8,343 nucleotides of DNA, taken from NCBI GenBank assembly GCA_950069165.1, contig CATMIT010000064.1, positions 1-8,343 on the forward strand, given 5' to 3'. Of this stretch, positions 1 through 7,239 are shown in pieces (position 1 is the first letter of the stretch; the number at the start of each line of letters is the position of its first letter). The position numbers and the translations under genes were made by a program. The stretch comes from an uncultured Flavobacteriales bacterium. Lineage in GTDB: Bacteria; Bacteroidota; Bacteroidia; Flavobacteriales; BACL11. The notes under the pieces were generated by a model, which worked only from the letters and a program-made list of their open reading frames with translations, was not told the DNA's origin and did not search any database.

Positions 1-910
1 TAGGCCCATTACATAAAGATAAACCTGAGGATGTGATTTGGGTATTTAATACATTTATTCGCATAGTATCGGAATGGACTTGCCCTATGCTATCAATAAT
101 TTGCCCTGCAACAAAAGTAGTTTGTGTAGGAGAATAATTTAAGGTATCTCCCACTCCAACCATTTGCCCAGAATTCACATCAAACCAAGAAACACCAGAA
201 GGAAAATAACGAACTGACTCATTGTTAGCTGACCAAACAGTAGCATTTCTGCCAGGAACAACAGTAGCGCTTGTCCCTAATAAGTTATGAATGCCTTGAA
301 CAGACGGGTTAATGTGTAGGGGTTTATCCGTAATATGATTGTCAATTACATTACTTCCTTCATAAAGTACCACTTGAAAAGTAATTGGACCTGCAGCAGT
401 GGTACTTCCAAAATAAGGAACATTATCAAATGTGAAAACCAATTTTCTGTTTGGAGCTGTACCTATTGTTTGGTACAATACTTGCCCTCCTGTTGCAGGA
501 TTTAAATCTTCCCAAGAAAGCATAATACAATTTCTTGGCATAACTGTACTTGTTGCATCTGGAATTGGGGAAGCAATATAAGAAGTTGGTTGACTACTAC
601 TAAAACCTAGCCATCCATTTGATCCTACATAAAAGTCGGTATAATTAATGCCATAAAATTGGAAAGTAAAACCAATAGGAAAAGGACCTTCCACATCATC
701 ATCTGTGAGTGTAATGGAAGTTCCGGAAGTCGTTTCGGGTGCAAAAGTGATACTAGTAACTTGATAGGAATCTGTACTTGCTTGCACGGAAGTAGTTGCA
801 ATTACTTGAGCTGTATCGCCCAAGCAAATGGTTTGATTATTTCCTACATTTATCTGTGCAAAGGATAAAATAGCAGAACAAATAAAGAGTAAAGTAAAAA
901 CATTTTTCAT
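1..910 (-). CDS. Secreted surface protein, 3' part missing (partial)
   Basis: The frame is open from an ATG at 910 to the left edge, giving 303 residues with no stop, so the C-terminus lies outside. The start gives a clear signal peptide: MKNV, a hydrophobic stretch to about residue 17, then a likely cleavage after SFA (Gln19 becoming the mature N-terminus). The mature protein opens with an Ig/PKD-like start (NQTICLGDTAQV, residues 25-36). Residues about 75-190 form a beta-rich domain with FQFYGINYTDFYVGSNGWLGF-like features (Phe84, Asn98-Gly99-Trp100) and SWEDLNP at 132-138, a pattern common in Bacteroidota secreted proteins. Near the edge, SGLSLCNGP (295-303) looks like the start of another Ig-like repeat with its typical Cys-x-Gly. 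Such proteins usually end in a type IX secretion sorting domain or gliding-motility C-terminal domain; that is inference here because the end is not visible. Specific function is unknown. It follows purC by 28 bases. Confidence 0.85.
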   Translation of the reverse strand, partial: MKNVFTLLFICSAILSFAQINVGNNQTICLGDTAQVIATTSVQASTDSYQVTSITFAPETTSGTSITLTDDDVEGPFPIGFTFQFYGINYTDFYVGSNGWLGFSSSQPTSYIASPIPDATSTVMPRNCIMLSWEDLNPATGGQVLYQTIGTAPNRKLVFTFDNVPYFGSTTAAGPITFQVVLYEGSNVIDNHITDKPLHINPSVQGIHNLLGTSATVVPGRNATVWSANNESVRYFPSGVSWFDVNSGQMVGVGDTLNYSPTQTTFVAGQIIDSIGQVHSDTMRINVLNTQITSSGLSLCNGP

Positions 911-933
911 TATTTTTGTTTTTTTATTTTCAA

Positions 934-969
934 CAAATTTACGAAATTTTGTAAGCTAGATAATTCAAA
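934..969 (-). promoter_or_regulatory. Probable promoter for the secreted protein gene
   Basis: Read on the minus strand, TAAATTTG (941 down to 934) matches the Bacteroidota -7 consensus TAnnTTTG exactly. A TTTG (969 down to 966) lies upstream as a possible -33 element. The spacer is 24 bases, slightly longer than the usual range of about 17-23, which lowers confidence. The -7 element begins on the TAA stop codon of purC, so the secreted protein could be transcribed independently of phoH-purC, with a leader of only about 17 A-rich bases. Confidence 0.45.
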
Positions 970-1895
970 ATGTTTTGCTCCACTCTTTTCAGTACATCCT
1001 TCACTTCTTGTTTTACGAATTTTTCTCCTGTAATATGCTCAAAAAGCTCAATGTATCTCTCCGAAACGGAAGCGACAAACTCATCACTCATAAAAGGTAT
1101 AGATTGTCCTTCTTTCCCTTGAAATCCGTTTTCAATAAGCCATTGACGAACAAATTCTTTGGAAAGTTGTTTTTGTTTTTCGCCTCTATCTTGGCTTTGC
1201 TGATAGCCATCTTTGTAAAAATACCGGGAAGAATCTGGGGTATGAATTTCATCAATTAAAGTAATAACACCCCCATTGTCTGTTCCAAACTCATACTTTG
1301 TATCTACTAAAATCAACCCTCTTTCTGCCGCCATTTCAGTTCCTCTTGCAAATAATGCTTTGGTATAATTTTCCAACTGCAAATAATCTTGCTCACTAAC
1401 TAATCCTTGCGCTAATATTTCTTCTCTTGATATATCTTCATCATGCCCTACATCTGCCTTTGTTGTTGGAGTAAGAATAGGCATTGGAAATTTGTCATTT
1501 TCCTTCATTCCATCAGGCATTGAAACGCCACACAACATTCTTTTTCCATCTCTATATTCCCTCCAAGCATGGCCAGTAAGATATCCTCTTATTACCATCT
1601 CTACTTTAAAAGGCTCACACCTTTTGCCAATCGAAACAGATGGGTCCGGAGTAGCTTCTAACCAGTTAGGAACAATATCAGTAGTAGCTTTCAAAAATTT
1701 AGATGCAATTTGGTTTAGCACTTGCCCTTTGAAAGGAATTCCTTTTGGCAATACGTGGTCGAAAGCCGAAATTCTATCAGTTGCAATCATGATAAGTGTA
1801 TCTTTATTTATGGTATATACATCTCTTACTTTTCCTTTATAGAGCTTGGTTTGCTCAGGAAAAGTGAATTCTGTTTTTACAATTGTGTTTATCAT
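939..1895 (-). CDS. purC: Phosphoribosylaminoimidazolesuccinocarboxamide synthase (SAICAR synthetase)
   Basis: This cytoplasmic enzyme of de novo purine synthesis joins CAIR and aspartate, using ATP, to make SAICAR. The 318-residue protein carries the family signatures in order: LYKGKVRDVY (18-27, nucleotide-binding start), ATDRISAFD (38-46), EMVIRGYLTGHAW (99-111), LTPTTKAD (141-148), LVDTKYEFG (196-204) and IDEIHTPDSSRYF (214-226). The C-terminal part (about 245-295) includes FVRQWLIENGF and is typical of the longer version of the enzyme (around 300 residues or more) rather than the short form of about 240 residues. The ATG at 1895 fits the conserved N-terminus and lies one base after the phoH stop, so the two are probably cotranscribed and translationally coupled. 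No purine riboswitch or other purine gene is visible nearby. Nothing appears broken. Confidence 0.97.
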   Translation of the reverse strand: MINTIVKTEFTFPEQTKLYKGKVRDVYTINKDTLIMIATDRISAFDHVLPKGIPFKGQVLNQIASKFLKATTDIVPNWLEATPDPSVSIGKRCEPFKVEMVIRGYLTGHAWREYRDGKRMLCGVSMPDGMKENDKFPMPILTPTTKADVGHDEDISREEILAQGLVSEQDYLQLENYTKALFARGTEMAAERGLILVDTKYEFGTDNGGVITLIDEIHTPDSSRYFYKDGYQQSQDRGEKQKQLSKEFVRQWLIENGFQGKEGQSIPFMSDEFVASVSERYIELFEHITGEKFVKQEVKDVLKRVEQNILNYLAYKIS

Positions 1896-1896
1896 T

Positions 1897-2841
1897 TTAT
1901 TTTTCTTTTTTAGGTTTTTGAAATGCTTTAATTATTTTTTTAACTAGCGTATGCCGTATTACATCTCTTTCGTCAAGGATTACAAAACTTATGCCCTCTG
2001 TTTTGTTCAATATTTTTTTCGCCAACACCAATCCTGAGGGTTGATGTTTAGGTAAATCAATTTGAGTAACATCTCCTGTAATTACAAATTTTGCCGATTT
2101 TCCCATTCTAGTCAAAAACATCTTAATCTGACTTTCGGTAGAATTTTGCGCTTCATCTAAAATTACAAATGCGTTGTCTAAAGTTCTTCCTCTCATAAAA
2201 GCCAAAGGAGCAATTTGTATGATACCATGTTCGGTATAGTCAGCTAATTTTTCTGGCGGTACCATATCCAAAAGTGCATCATAAAGCGGTTGCAAATAAG
2301 GATCCAATTTTTCTTTCAAATCACCAGGTAAAAATCCCAAATTCTCCCCTGCTTCTACTGCCGGTCGTGTAAGAATTATTCTTCTTACTTGCTTTTGTTT
2401 TAAAGCCCTAACTGCCAAAGCAACAGCAGTATATGTCTTTCCTGTTCCAGCTGGGCCTATTGCAAAAAGCATGTCATTTGCTTCTGACTGCTTTACCATT
2501 TTTCTTTGGTTAACCGTTCTGGCTTTTATTAGTTTCCCTTTTTGCCCATGAAGTATAAGGTCGTTTTCTTCTGATAGAATATTATGTTCATCTTCCAAAA
2601 CAAGACGTTCCATTTGGCTAATAGTTAAACTATCATACTGGTAAACATGCTTTAAAATAGCATCAAATTTTTGCTGGAAAAATAAGATATCGTCCGTTTT
2701 GCCGATAACTTTTATTGTGTTTCCTCTGGCAATTATTTTAAGTGAAGGGAATAAATTACTGAGTCGTTCAAATTTTTTGTTGTTAGCACCAAATAGCAGT
2801 ACCAAATCGACTCCTTTAATCTTAATTGTTTTTTCACTCAT
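1897..2841 (-). CDS. phoH: PhoH-family ATPase (PhoH/PhoL type)
   Basis: This is a cytoplasmic P-loop NTPase of the PhoH family, resembling the helicase-1-like ATPase core; the family is linked to RNA metabolism and phosphate stress, but its exact role is unsettled. Using the ATG at 2841, the protein has 314 residues. An N-terminal KH-like region (FPSLKIIARGNTIKVIG, about 31-47) precedes the ATPase core: Walker A GPAGTGKT (129-136), TRPAVEAGENLGFLPGDLKE (158-177), Walker B FVILDEAQN (225-233) and VITGDVTQIDLP (253-264). The frame remains open upstream to a GTG at 2883, which would add 14 residues. I prefer 2841 because it is an ATG and MSEKTIKIKGVD fits how Bacteroidota relatives usually begin (recalled, not checked). 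It is the first gene of the minus-strand group, followed immediately by purC, and is divergent from the SAM-hydrolase gene. Confidence 0.94.
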   Translation of the reverse strand: MSEKTIKIKGVDLVLLFGANNKKFERLSNLFPSLKIIARGNTIKVIGKTDDILFFQQKFDAILKHVYQYDSLTISQMERLVLEDEHNILSEENDLILHGQKGKLIKARTVNQRKMVKQSEANDMLFAIGPAGTGKTYTAVALAVRALKQKQVRRIILTRPAVEAGENLGFLPGDLKEKLDPYLQPLYDALLDMVPPEKLADYTEHGIIQIAPLAFMRGRTLDNAFVILDEAQNSTESQIKMFLTRMGKSAKFVITGDVTQIDLPKHQPSGLVLAKKILNKTEGISFVILDERDVIRHTLVKKIIKAFQKPKKEK

Positions 2842-2870
2842 TAAATAATCATTTTCAATTGTTTTATCAT

Positions 2871-2878
2871 TACTTTTG
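2871..2878 (+). promoter_or_regulatory. Candidate -7 promoter element for the SAM hydrolase-gldFG operon
   Basis: TACTTTTG matches the Bacteroidota -7 consensus TAnnTTTG in the 82-base divergent gap. It would start transcription near 2885, leaving a leader of about 40 bases before the ATG at 2924. No TTG occurs at the expected -33 distance; the nearest upstream one (2859-2861) is only 9 bases away. The call therefore rests on one element in AT-rich DNA. Confidence 0.35.
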
Positions 2879-2923
2879 ACCACTGCAAATTAACAATTTT
2901 TTTAAGTATTATTTTAGTAATAT

Positions 2924-3727
2924 ATGCCGATAATTACACTCACTACTGACCTTGGATTGAAAGACCATTATGTAGCATCTGTTAAGGGTGCAATCCTTAG
3001 CCAAATTCCGGATGTAAACATTGTGGATATAACACATAATATTGAGGCCTTTAATATTTCTCAAACCGCTTATGTTATCCGAAATTGCTATAAAAATTAC
3101 CCTGAAGGAAGCATTCATATTTTAGGTGTTGATTCTGAGCTATCTATACAAAATTCTCATTTAGCAGTTTTTGCAGGGGGACATTACTTCATTGGAACCG
3201 ATAACGGTACTTTTTCCCTTCTGTTTGATGAGTTAAAACCCGACAAAATAGTGCAACTAAATATTTCTCAGAATACGGACTCCTTAACTTTTCCAATAAA
3301 AGATGTGTTTGTAATTGCGGCATGTCATATTGCGCGTGGAGGAACACTTGAAATTATAGGTAAAGAAATCAGTGAATTTTCAGATGTAAAATCAGAACTA
3401 AAACCAGTAACAGAACACGATATAAATACAAAAAATGACATAATAAAAGGAGCAGTTGTTTATATCGATAGTTACGGAAATGCTACTACCAACATAAGTA
3501 AGAAATTATTTGAGCAAGTAAGAAAGGGTCGTGATTTTGTTATTTTGTTTGGAAGAGAAAACGAAAGAATATCCAAAATTATAGAAAAATATAAAGACGC
3601 TCATGAGGGGGAAAAATTAGCTATTTTTAGTGCAAACAGCATGTTGGAAATAGCACAAAACAAAGGTAGAGCTACCGATTTATTAGGGCTTAAATTGCAC
3701 GATTACATAAGGATAGAATTTAAATGA
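2924..3727 (+). CDS. DUF62-family SAM hydroxide adenosyltransferase (SAM hydrolase) homologue
   Basis: Characterised family members split S-adenosylmethionine with water-derived hydroxide into adenosine and methionine; fluorinase and chlorinase share the fold. The 267-residue cytoplasmic protein is close to the usual length. Visible signatures are LTTDLGLKDHYVASVKGAI (6-24), VDITHNIEAF (34-43), GTDNGTF (91-97), IKDVFVIAACHIARGG (125-140), IDSYGNATTNI (181-191, matching the FGNxxTN nucleotide-side motif) and the C-terminal NSMLEIAQNKGRA (238-250). Of the Asp-Arg-His triad described for the family, Asp70 and His135 are present, but the expected Arg position, seven after Asp70, is Asn77. Activity should therefore not be assumed. 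The physiological role is unclear. The stop overlaps the gldF start by 4 bases (ATGA), so it is the first gene of the gld operon. Confidence 0.9.
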   Translation: MPIITLTTDLGLKDHYVASVKGAILSQIPDVNIVDITHNIEAFNISQTAYVIRNCYKNYPEGSIHILGVDSELSIQNSHLAVFAGGHYFIGTDNGTFSLLFDELKPDKIVQLNISQNTDSLTFPIKDVFVIAACHIARGGTLEIIGKEISEFSDVKSELKPVTEHDINTKNDIIKGAVVYIDSYGNATTNISKKLFEQVRKGRDFVILFGRENERISKIIEKYKDAHEGEKLAIFSANSMLEIAQNKGRATDLLGLKLHDYIRIEFK

Positions 3728-4452
3728 TTGCGCTTTTTAGAAAAGAAATAAATCAGTTTTTTAGCTCCCTTACCGGATTGCTAACAATTGTTATTTTCCT
3801 AATGGTAAATGGCCTTTGTATGTGGATTTTTAAAGGAGATTTTAATGTATTAGAATTTGGTTATGCCAATATGGATTCCTTTTTTATGCTTGCTCCAATT
3901 TTATTCCTAATTTTTATTCCAGCCATTTGTATGCGCTTGTTCTCAGAGGAATACCGCTCAGGAACAATGGAGGTTTTACTTACCAAGCCAATATCATTAT
4001 GGAATGTAGTACTGAGCAAATTTTTGGCGGCAAATGTTCTTGTTTTATTTTCAATTTTGCCAACACTCATTTATTTTATTAGTATCTATTTTTTGGGAGA
4101 GACTATCGGTAATTTGGATTTTGGCGGGATTATGGGGTCTTATTTGGGCTTACTTATGCTTTCCTCTGTTTTTATTGCAATAGGGATTTTTGCATCTTCC
4201 ATAAGCTCCAATCAAGTAGTGGCATTTTTAATAGCCATTATTTGTAATGTTATCATCTATTATGGTTTTGGTGTTTTAAGTGAAATTGCTTTTTTGCAAA
4301 TTTTTGATCTTTTTATTAGTGATCTAGGAATAGCTAACCATTATAGCATTATGAGTAAAGGGGTGATTGATAGTCGTGATATTTTATATTTTATGAGTTT
4401 GTGTTTTCTTTTTCTGATGCTCAGCAAAACCGCAATTCAATTAAAAAGGTAG
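3724..4452 (+). CDS. gldF: Gliding-motility ABC transporter permease GldF
   Basis: GldF is the inner-membrane ABC-2-type permease that works with GldG and the ATPase GldA; in Flavobacterium johnsoniae these are needed for gliding, though the transported substrate is unknown. The 242-residue protein has six predicted membrane segments (about 17-36, 53-71, 101-124, 139-160, 164-183 and 219-238). The conserved ABC-2 cytoplasmic segment RLFSEEYRSGTMEVLLTKPI (71-90) lies between segments 2 and 3. The ATG overlaps the SAM-hydrolase stop by 4 bases, with a modest AAGGA at 3709-3713. Its TAG is followed directly by the gldG ATG with no spacer. The nearby gldG is what raises the call from generic ABC-2 permease to GldF. 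Presence of gldFG alone does not prove the organism glides, because non-gliding Bacteroidota also carry relatives. Confidence 0.93.
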   Translation: MIALFRKEINQFFSSLTGLLTIVIFLMVNGLCMWIFKGDFNVLEFGYANMDSFFMLAPILFLIFIPAICMRLFSEEYRSGTMEVLLTKPISLWNVVLSKFLAANVLVLFSILPTLIYFISIYFLGETIGNLDFGGIMGSYLGLLMLSSVFIAIGIFASSISSNQVVAFLIAIICNVIIYYGFGVLSEIAFLQIFDLFISDLGIANHYSIMSKGVIDSRDILYFMSLCFLFLMLSKTAIQLKR

Positions 4453-6195
4453 ATGGTGAAAAATAGAATATTTCTTCCCTTAACTTATAGTATTATATTT
4501 ATTATTTTGCTCAATGCAATTGGTGGTTTTTTTCATTTTCGTGTGGATTTAACAAGCGAAAAAAGACATACGCTCTCAGAAGAAACAAAAAGAGTTTTAA
4601 CAAACCTAGATGATTTGATTTACATCAAAGTATATTTGGATGGCGATTTTCCTGCTGGTTTTAAACGCTTACAAAAACAGAGCTCAGAAGTATTGCAAGG
4701 ATTTAAAAATATTGCGGGTAAAAAAATTGATTTTGAATTTATTAACCCTTCCAAAAGCAGTAGCGAAAAAGATAGAAATGCAGTTTACAAACAACTAGTA
4801 GAGCTAGGACTGCAACCTACCGATTTGCAAGTAAAAGAGCAAGCCGGCATGAGCAGTTCCATCATTTTTCCTGGGGCAATTATTTACTATAAAGAAAAAC
4901 ATTTAGCACTGCAATTGCTAAAGAACGAATTGGGTGTACATCCAGAAGTGGCACTAAATAATTCCATTGAGGCACTTGAATATGAGTTCATTTCTGCTAT
5001 ATCGAAACTTACTAAAAACCGAAAAGAAAAAATTGCTTTTTTATCAGGACATGGAGAATTAAACGAAATAGAAGTTGCCGACATTTCTTATTCCGTTTTG
5101 TCTGATAGTTACTGTTTATCTGAATATTACGATATTGAGCATTTTGATATTACTGAGTTTGAATTGGATAGCACTACAAAAGAGGCAAACTTGGCAAGGC
5201 AATTGCAAAAGTTAAAAACTTTTAAAGTGCTTTTAATAGCAAAGCCAAAAACTGCTTTTAATAATTTGGACAAATTGCTAATTGACCAATACATAATGGC
5301 AGGAGGAAATATACTTTGGCTTATAGATGGTGTAAATGCAAATATGGATTCTTTACAACAATCGGATGGCTATTTTATGGCGCAAAAAAATCAGCTTAAT
5401 CTGGATGATATGCTTTTCAAATATGGGGTGAGAATTAATGCCGATTTACTGCAAGATAAAAGGGCAACTGAAATTCCAATAATTACCGGCTATAGTGGAA
5501 ATATGCCACAGCAATCCTTTTTCTCCTGGCCTTATTATCCTTTGCTTTTTTCGGATTCCGATCATCCTATTTCAAAAGGATTGGATGCCATAAAATGTGA
5601 GTTTGTAAGCTCTATGGACACCATAAGGAACAGAATAAACAAAACCATTTTATTGCATAGTTCTGCAAATGCAATGCTATCCCCTAGTCCACATAGGGTA
5701 AGTTTAGGGATTTTGAAAACCCCTCCAAAAGAAGATTACTTTAACAAGCCAGATATTCCAATAGCAGTGCTTTTGGAAGGAGAGTTTGAATCTGTTTTTA
5801 AAAATAGAATAACACCAAAAAAGAAAAACTTTGATTTTAAAGAAAACAGCAAAAACACTAAAATGATTATAGTAAGTGATGGGGACATTATCCGAAATAC
5901 TTATTCAGAAAAAACAGGAAATGTGTACCCTTTGGGCTATGATAAATTTGGTAAATTTATTTATCCTGGAAATAAAACTTTCATCATGAATGCTGTACAT
6001 TATTTGTGTGATAATAATCAGGATTTACTTCTAAGCCCACTGAAAACAAAAGAGTTACAACTTAGATTGCTTGACAAAGAGAAAGTACAGAAATACAAGT
6101 TCTATATTCAGCTATTGAATTTACTTTTACCAATTCTTATTATCATTATTTTAGGAATATTTTATAGCTACTCCAAAAAGAAAAAATATGCTTAA
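4453..6195 (+). CDS. gldG: Gliding-motility ABC transporter auxiliary protein GldG
   Basis: GldG is the large membrane-anchored partner of GldF, with an ABC-transporter auxiliary (ABC_transp_aux, GldG-like) domain exposed outside the cytoplasmic membrane. The 580-residue protein has an N-terminal membrane segment (about 9-27), then the hallmark RVDLTSEKRHTLS (30-42), a long soluble region and a C-terminal membrane anchor (about 549-573) ending in a Lys-rich tail. Other conserved points are IAFLSGHGEL (194-203), ILWLIDGV (287-294), IIVSDGDIIRN (472-482) and GNKTFIMNAVHYL (506-518). The length is in the normal range for GldG. The start is fixed by the TAG-ATG junction with gldF. Its last 8 bases overlap the next gene, which implies coupled translation. 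Confidence 0.94.
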   Translation: MVKNRIFLPLTYSIIFIILLNAIGGFFHFRVDLTSEKRHTLSEETKRVLTNLDDLIYIKVYLDGDFPAGFKRLQKQSSEVLQGFKNIAGKKIDFEFINPSKSSSEKDRNAVYKQLVELGLQPTDLQVKEQAGMSSSIIFPGAIIYYKEKHLALQLLKNELGVHPEVALNNSIEALEYEFISAISKLTKNRKEKIAFLSGHGELNEIEVADISYSVLSDSYCLSEYYDIEHFDITEFELDSTTKEANLARQLQKLKTFKVLLIAKPKTAFNNLDKLLIDQYIMAGGNILWLIDGVNANMDSLQQSDGYFMAQKNQLNLDDMLFKYGVRINADLLQDKRATEIPIITGYSGNMPQQSFFSWPYYPLLFSDSDHPISKGLDAIKCEFVSSMDTIRNRINKTILLHSSANAMLSPSPHRVSLGILKTPPKEDYFNKPDIPIAVLLEGEFESVFKNRITPKKKNFDFKENSKNTKMIIVSDGDIIRNTYSEKTGNVYPLGYDKFGKFIYPGNKTFIMNAVHYLCDNNQDLLLSPLKTKELQLRLLDKEKVQKYKFYIQLLNLLLPILIIIILGIFYSYSKKKKYA

Positions 6196-7183
6196 AACAA
6201 AGAAAAATACTTATATAATATTAGCAATTATATTGCTCTTGATTGTGCTTTTGTGGCAATTAAAGTTCAAAAATAGCAATAGTAGTTTAGCTTATGATTT
6301 TGCAGTAACCGACACCGCTAGTATTACTAAAATTTTTATTGTGGACCTGAAAGGAGAAAGCATCACACTTGATAGAATGGAAAATAATTGGCAGATAAAC
6401 AATAGATATAAAGTTAGAAATAATGCCATGCATATTATTCTTAAAACCATCAAAAATATCAGTGTGCAAAGACCTGTTCCTGAAAGTAGTTACAACAGAG
6501 TAATAAAAGATTTGGCAACCAATGGAGTGAAAATTGAGATTTACCAGAACCTTAATAAAAAGCCAACAAAAACTTACACTATTGGTAACAATACTGCTGA
6601 CCATACTGGCACTTATATGTTGCTTGAAAATCAGGAGCAACCCTACATAATGCACATTATAGGTTTTAATGGAATTATGGGCCCACGCTATGGCTTGCAA
6701 GGACAAGAAGTAAATAGTATTATTTGGAGAGATAAAAATATTTTTAATCTCAATGCTAAGGGAATTATCTCTATTACATTAATAAATGAAAGAGGACAAG
6801 ATTCTTCATTTACCCTTAAAAATGAGGATGGAAATTTATTGCTTTTCAATAATCAAAAAAAAGAAGTAAAAGCACAGCAAGAAGCACTTTTTACTTATTT
6901 AAATCTTTTTCAAAATATAAATTGTGAAACTTTTAAGCAGGAAAGTGTAAGAGCAAAATTAGAGGAATCTAAAAAACTTTACGCTCTAATTGTAGCGCAT
7001 CAAAATGGAGTGGATTCTTTAATTATTTATCAGATGAGAGATAAGGATAGGCCAAAAACTGAGGCAGAAAAATATACGGTTGAAAGAATGTATGCAACAC
7101 TTAATTCTGGAGATGTAATGCTGATTCAAAACTATGTTTTCAACAAACTGTTAATTACTATTGATGAATTGAAAGGAGAATAA
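6188..7183 (+). CDS. Membrane-anchored DUF4340-type protein of the gld operon
   Basis: This 331-residue protein has one N-terminal membrane segment (about 9-25) after a short Lys-rich cytoplasmic start, so the rest should be outside the cytoplasmic membrane. The pattern IFIVDLKGESITLDRMENNW (49-68), followed by QINNRYKVRNNAMHIILKTI and IKNISVQRPV (88-97), resembles DUF4340, a beta-rich domain found beside GldG-like proteins in many phyla. No catalytic motif is visible. The ATG at 6188 overlaps the end of gldG by 8 bases in another frame, so coordinated translation with gldFG is likely. I infer that it is an accessory subunit of this transporter; nothing in the sequence shows its action. The family call rests on pattern memory and needs a profile search. 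Confidence 0.85.
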   Translation: MLKTKKNTYIILAIILLLIVLLWQLKFKNSNSSLAYDFAVTDTASITKIFIVDLKGESITLDRMENNWQINNRYKVRNNAMHIILKTIKNISVQRPVPESSYNRVIKDLATNGVKIEIYQNLNKKPTKTYTIGNNTADHTGTYMLLENQEQPYIMHIIGFNGIMGPRYGLQGQEVNSIIWRDKNIFNLNAKGIISITLINERGQDSSFTLKNEDGNLLLFNNQKKEVKAQQEALFTYLNLFQNINCETFKQESVRAKLEESKKLYALIVAHQNGVDSLIIYQMRDKDRPKTEAEKYTVERMYATLNSGDVMLIQNYVFNKLLITIDELKGE

Positions 7184-7185
7184 TT

Positions 7186-7215
7186 TTTGCTATAAAAACT
7201 AATCTTATATATTTG
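7186..7215 (+). promoter_or_regulatory. Promoter for dnaN, Bacteroidota consensus
   Basis: TTTG at 7186-7189, an 18-base spacer and TATATTTG at 7208-7215 fit the Bacteroidota -33/-7 promoter (TTTG and TAnnTTTG) very well. Transcription would start around 7221, giving a leader of about 19 bases before the dnaN ATG. The element starts just after the stop of the upstream gene, so dnaN can be transcribed independently of the gld operon, although read-through is also possible since no terminator hairpin is visible between them. Confidence 0.65.
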
Positions 7216-7239
7216 TTCGCACTAAAATAAAAAACGGAA

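Noticed and set aside
659..868. A short plus-strand frame rich in Cys and Ser
   Set aside because: It is antisense to the secreted-protein gene, which has a signal peptide and a continuous open frame to the window edge; the Cys/Ser richness is a by-product of the opposite reading.
2889..2896. Possible minus-strand -7 box (TTAATTTG) for phoH
   Set aside because: The second base departs from TAnnTTTG and there is no TTG at a suitable -33 distance; I cannot support it as a promoter.
2857..2898. Inverted 7-base repeat AATTGTT (2857-2863) and AACAATT (2892-2898) around the candidate -7 box in the divergent gap
   Set aside because: The arms are short, very AT-rich and far apart, so a chance match is likely; there is no second copy or known operator resemblance.
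6287..6706. A 139-residue open frame on the minus strand inside the DUF4340-type gene
   Set aside because: It is antisense to a well-supported gene whose frame is fixed by overlap with gldG; its translation is low-complexity in pattern and has no recognisable domain.
7184..7239. Terminator between the DUF4340-type gene and dnaN
   Set aside because: No GC-containing hairpin followed by a T-run is visible; the T-rich stretch after the stop is better explained as part of the -33 region.
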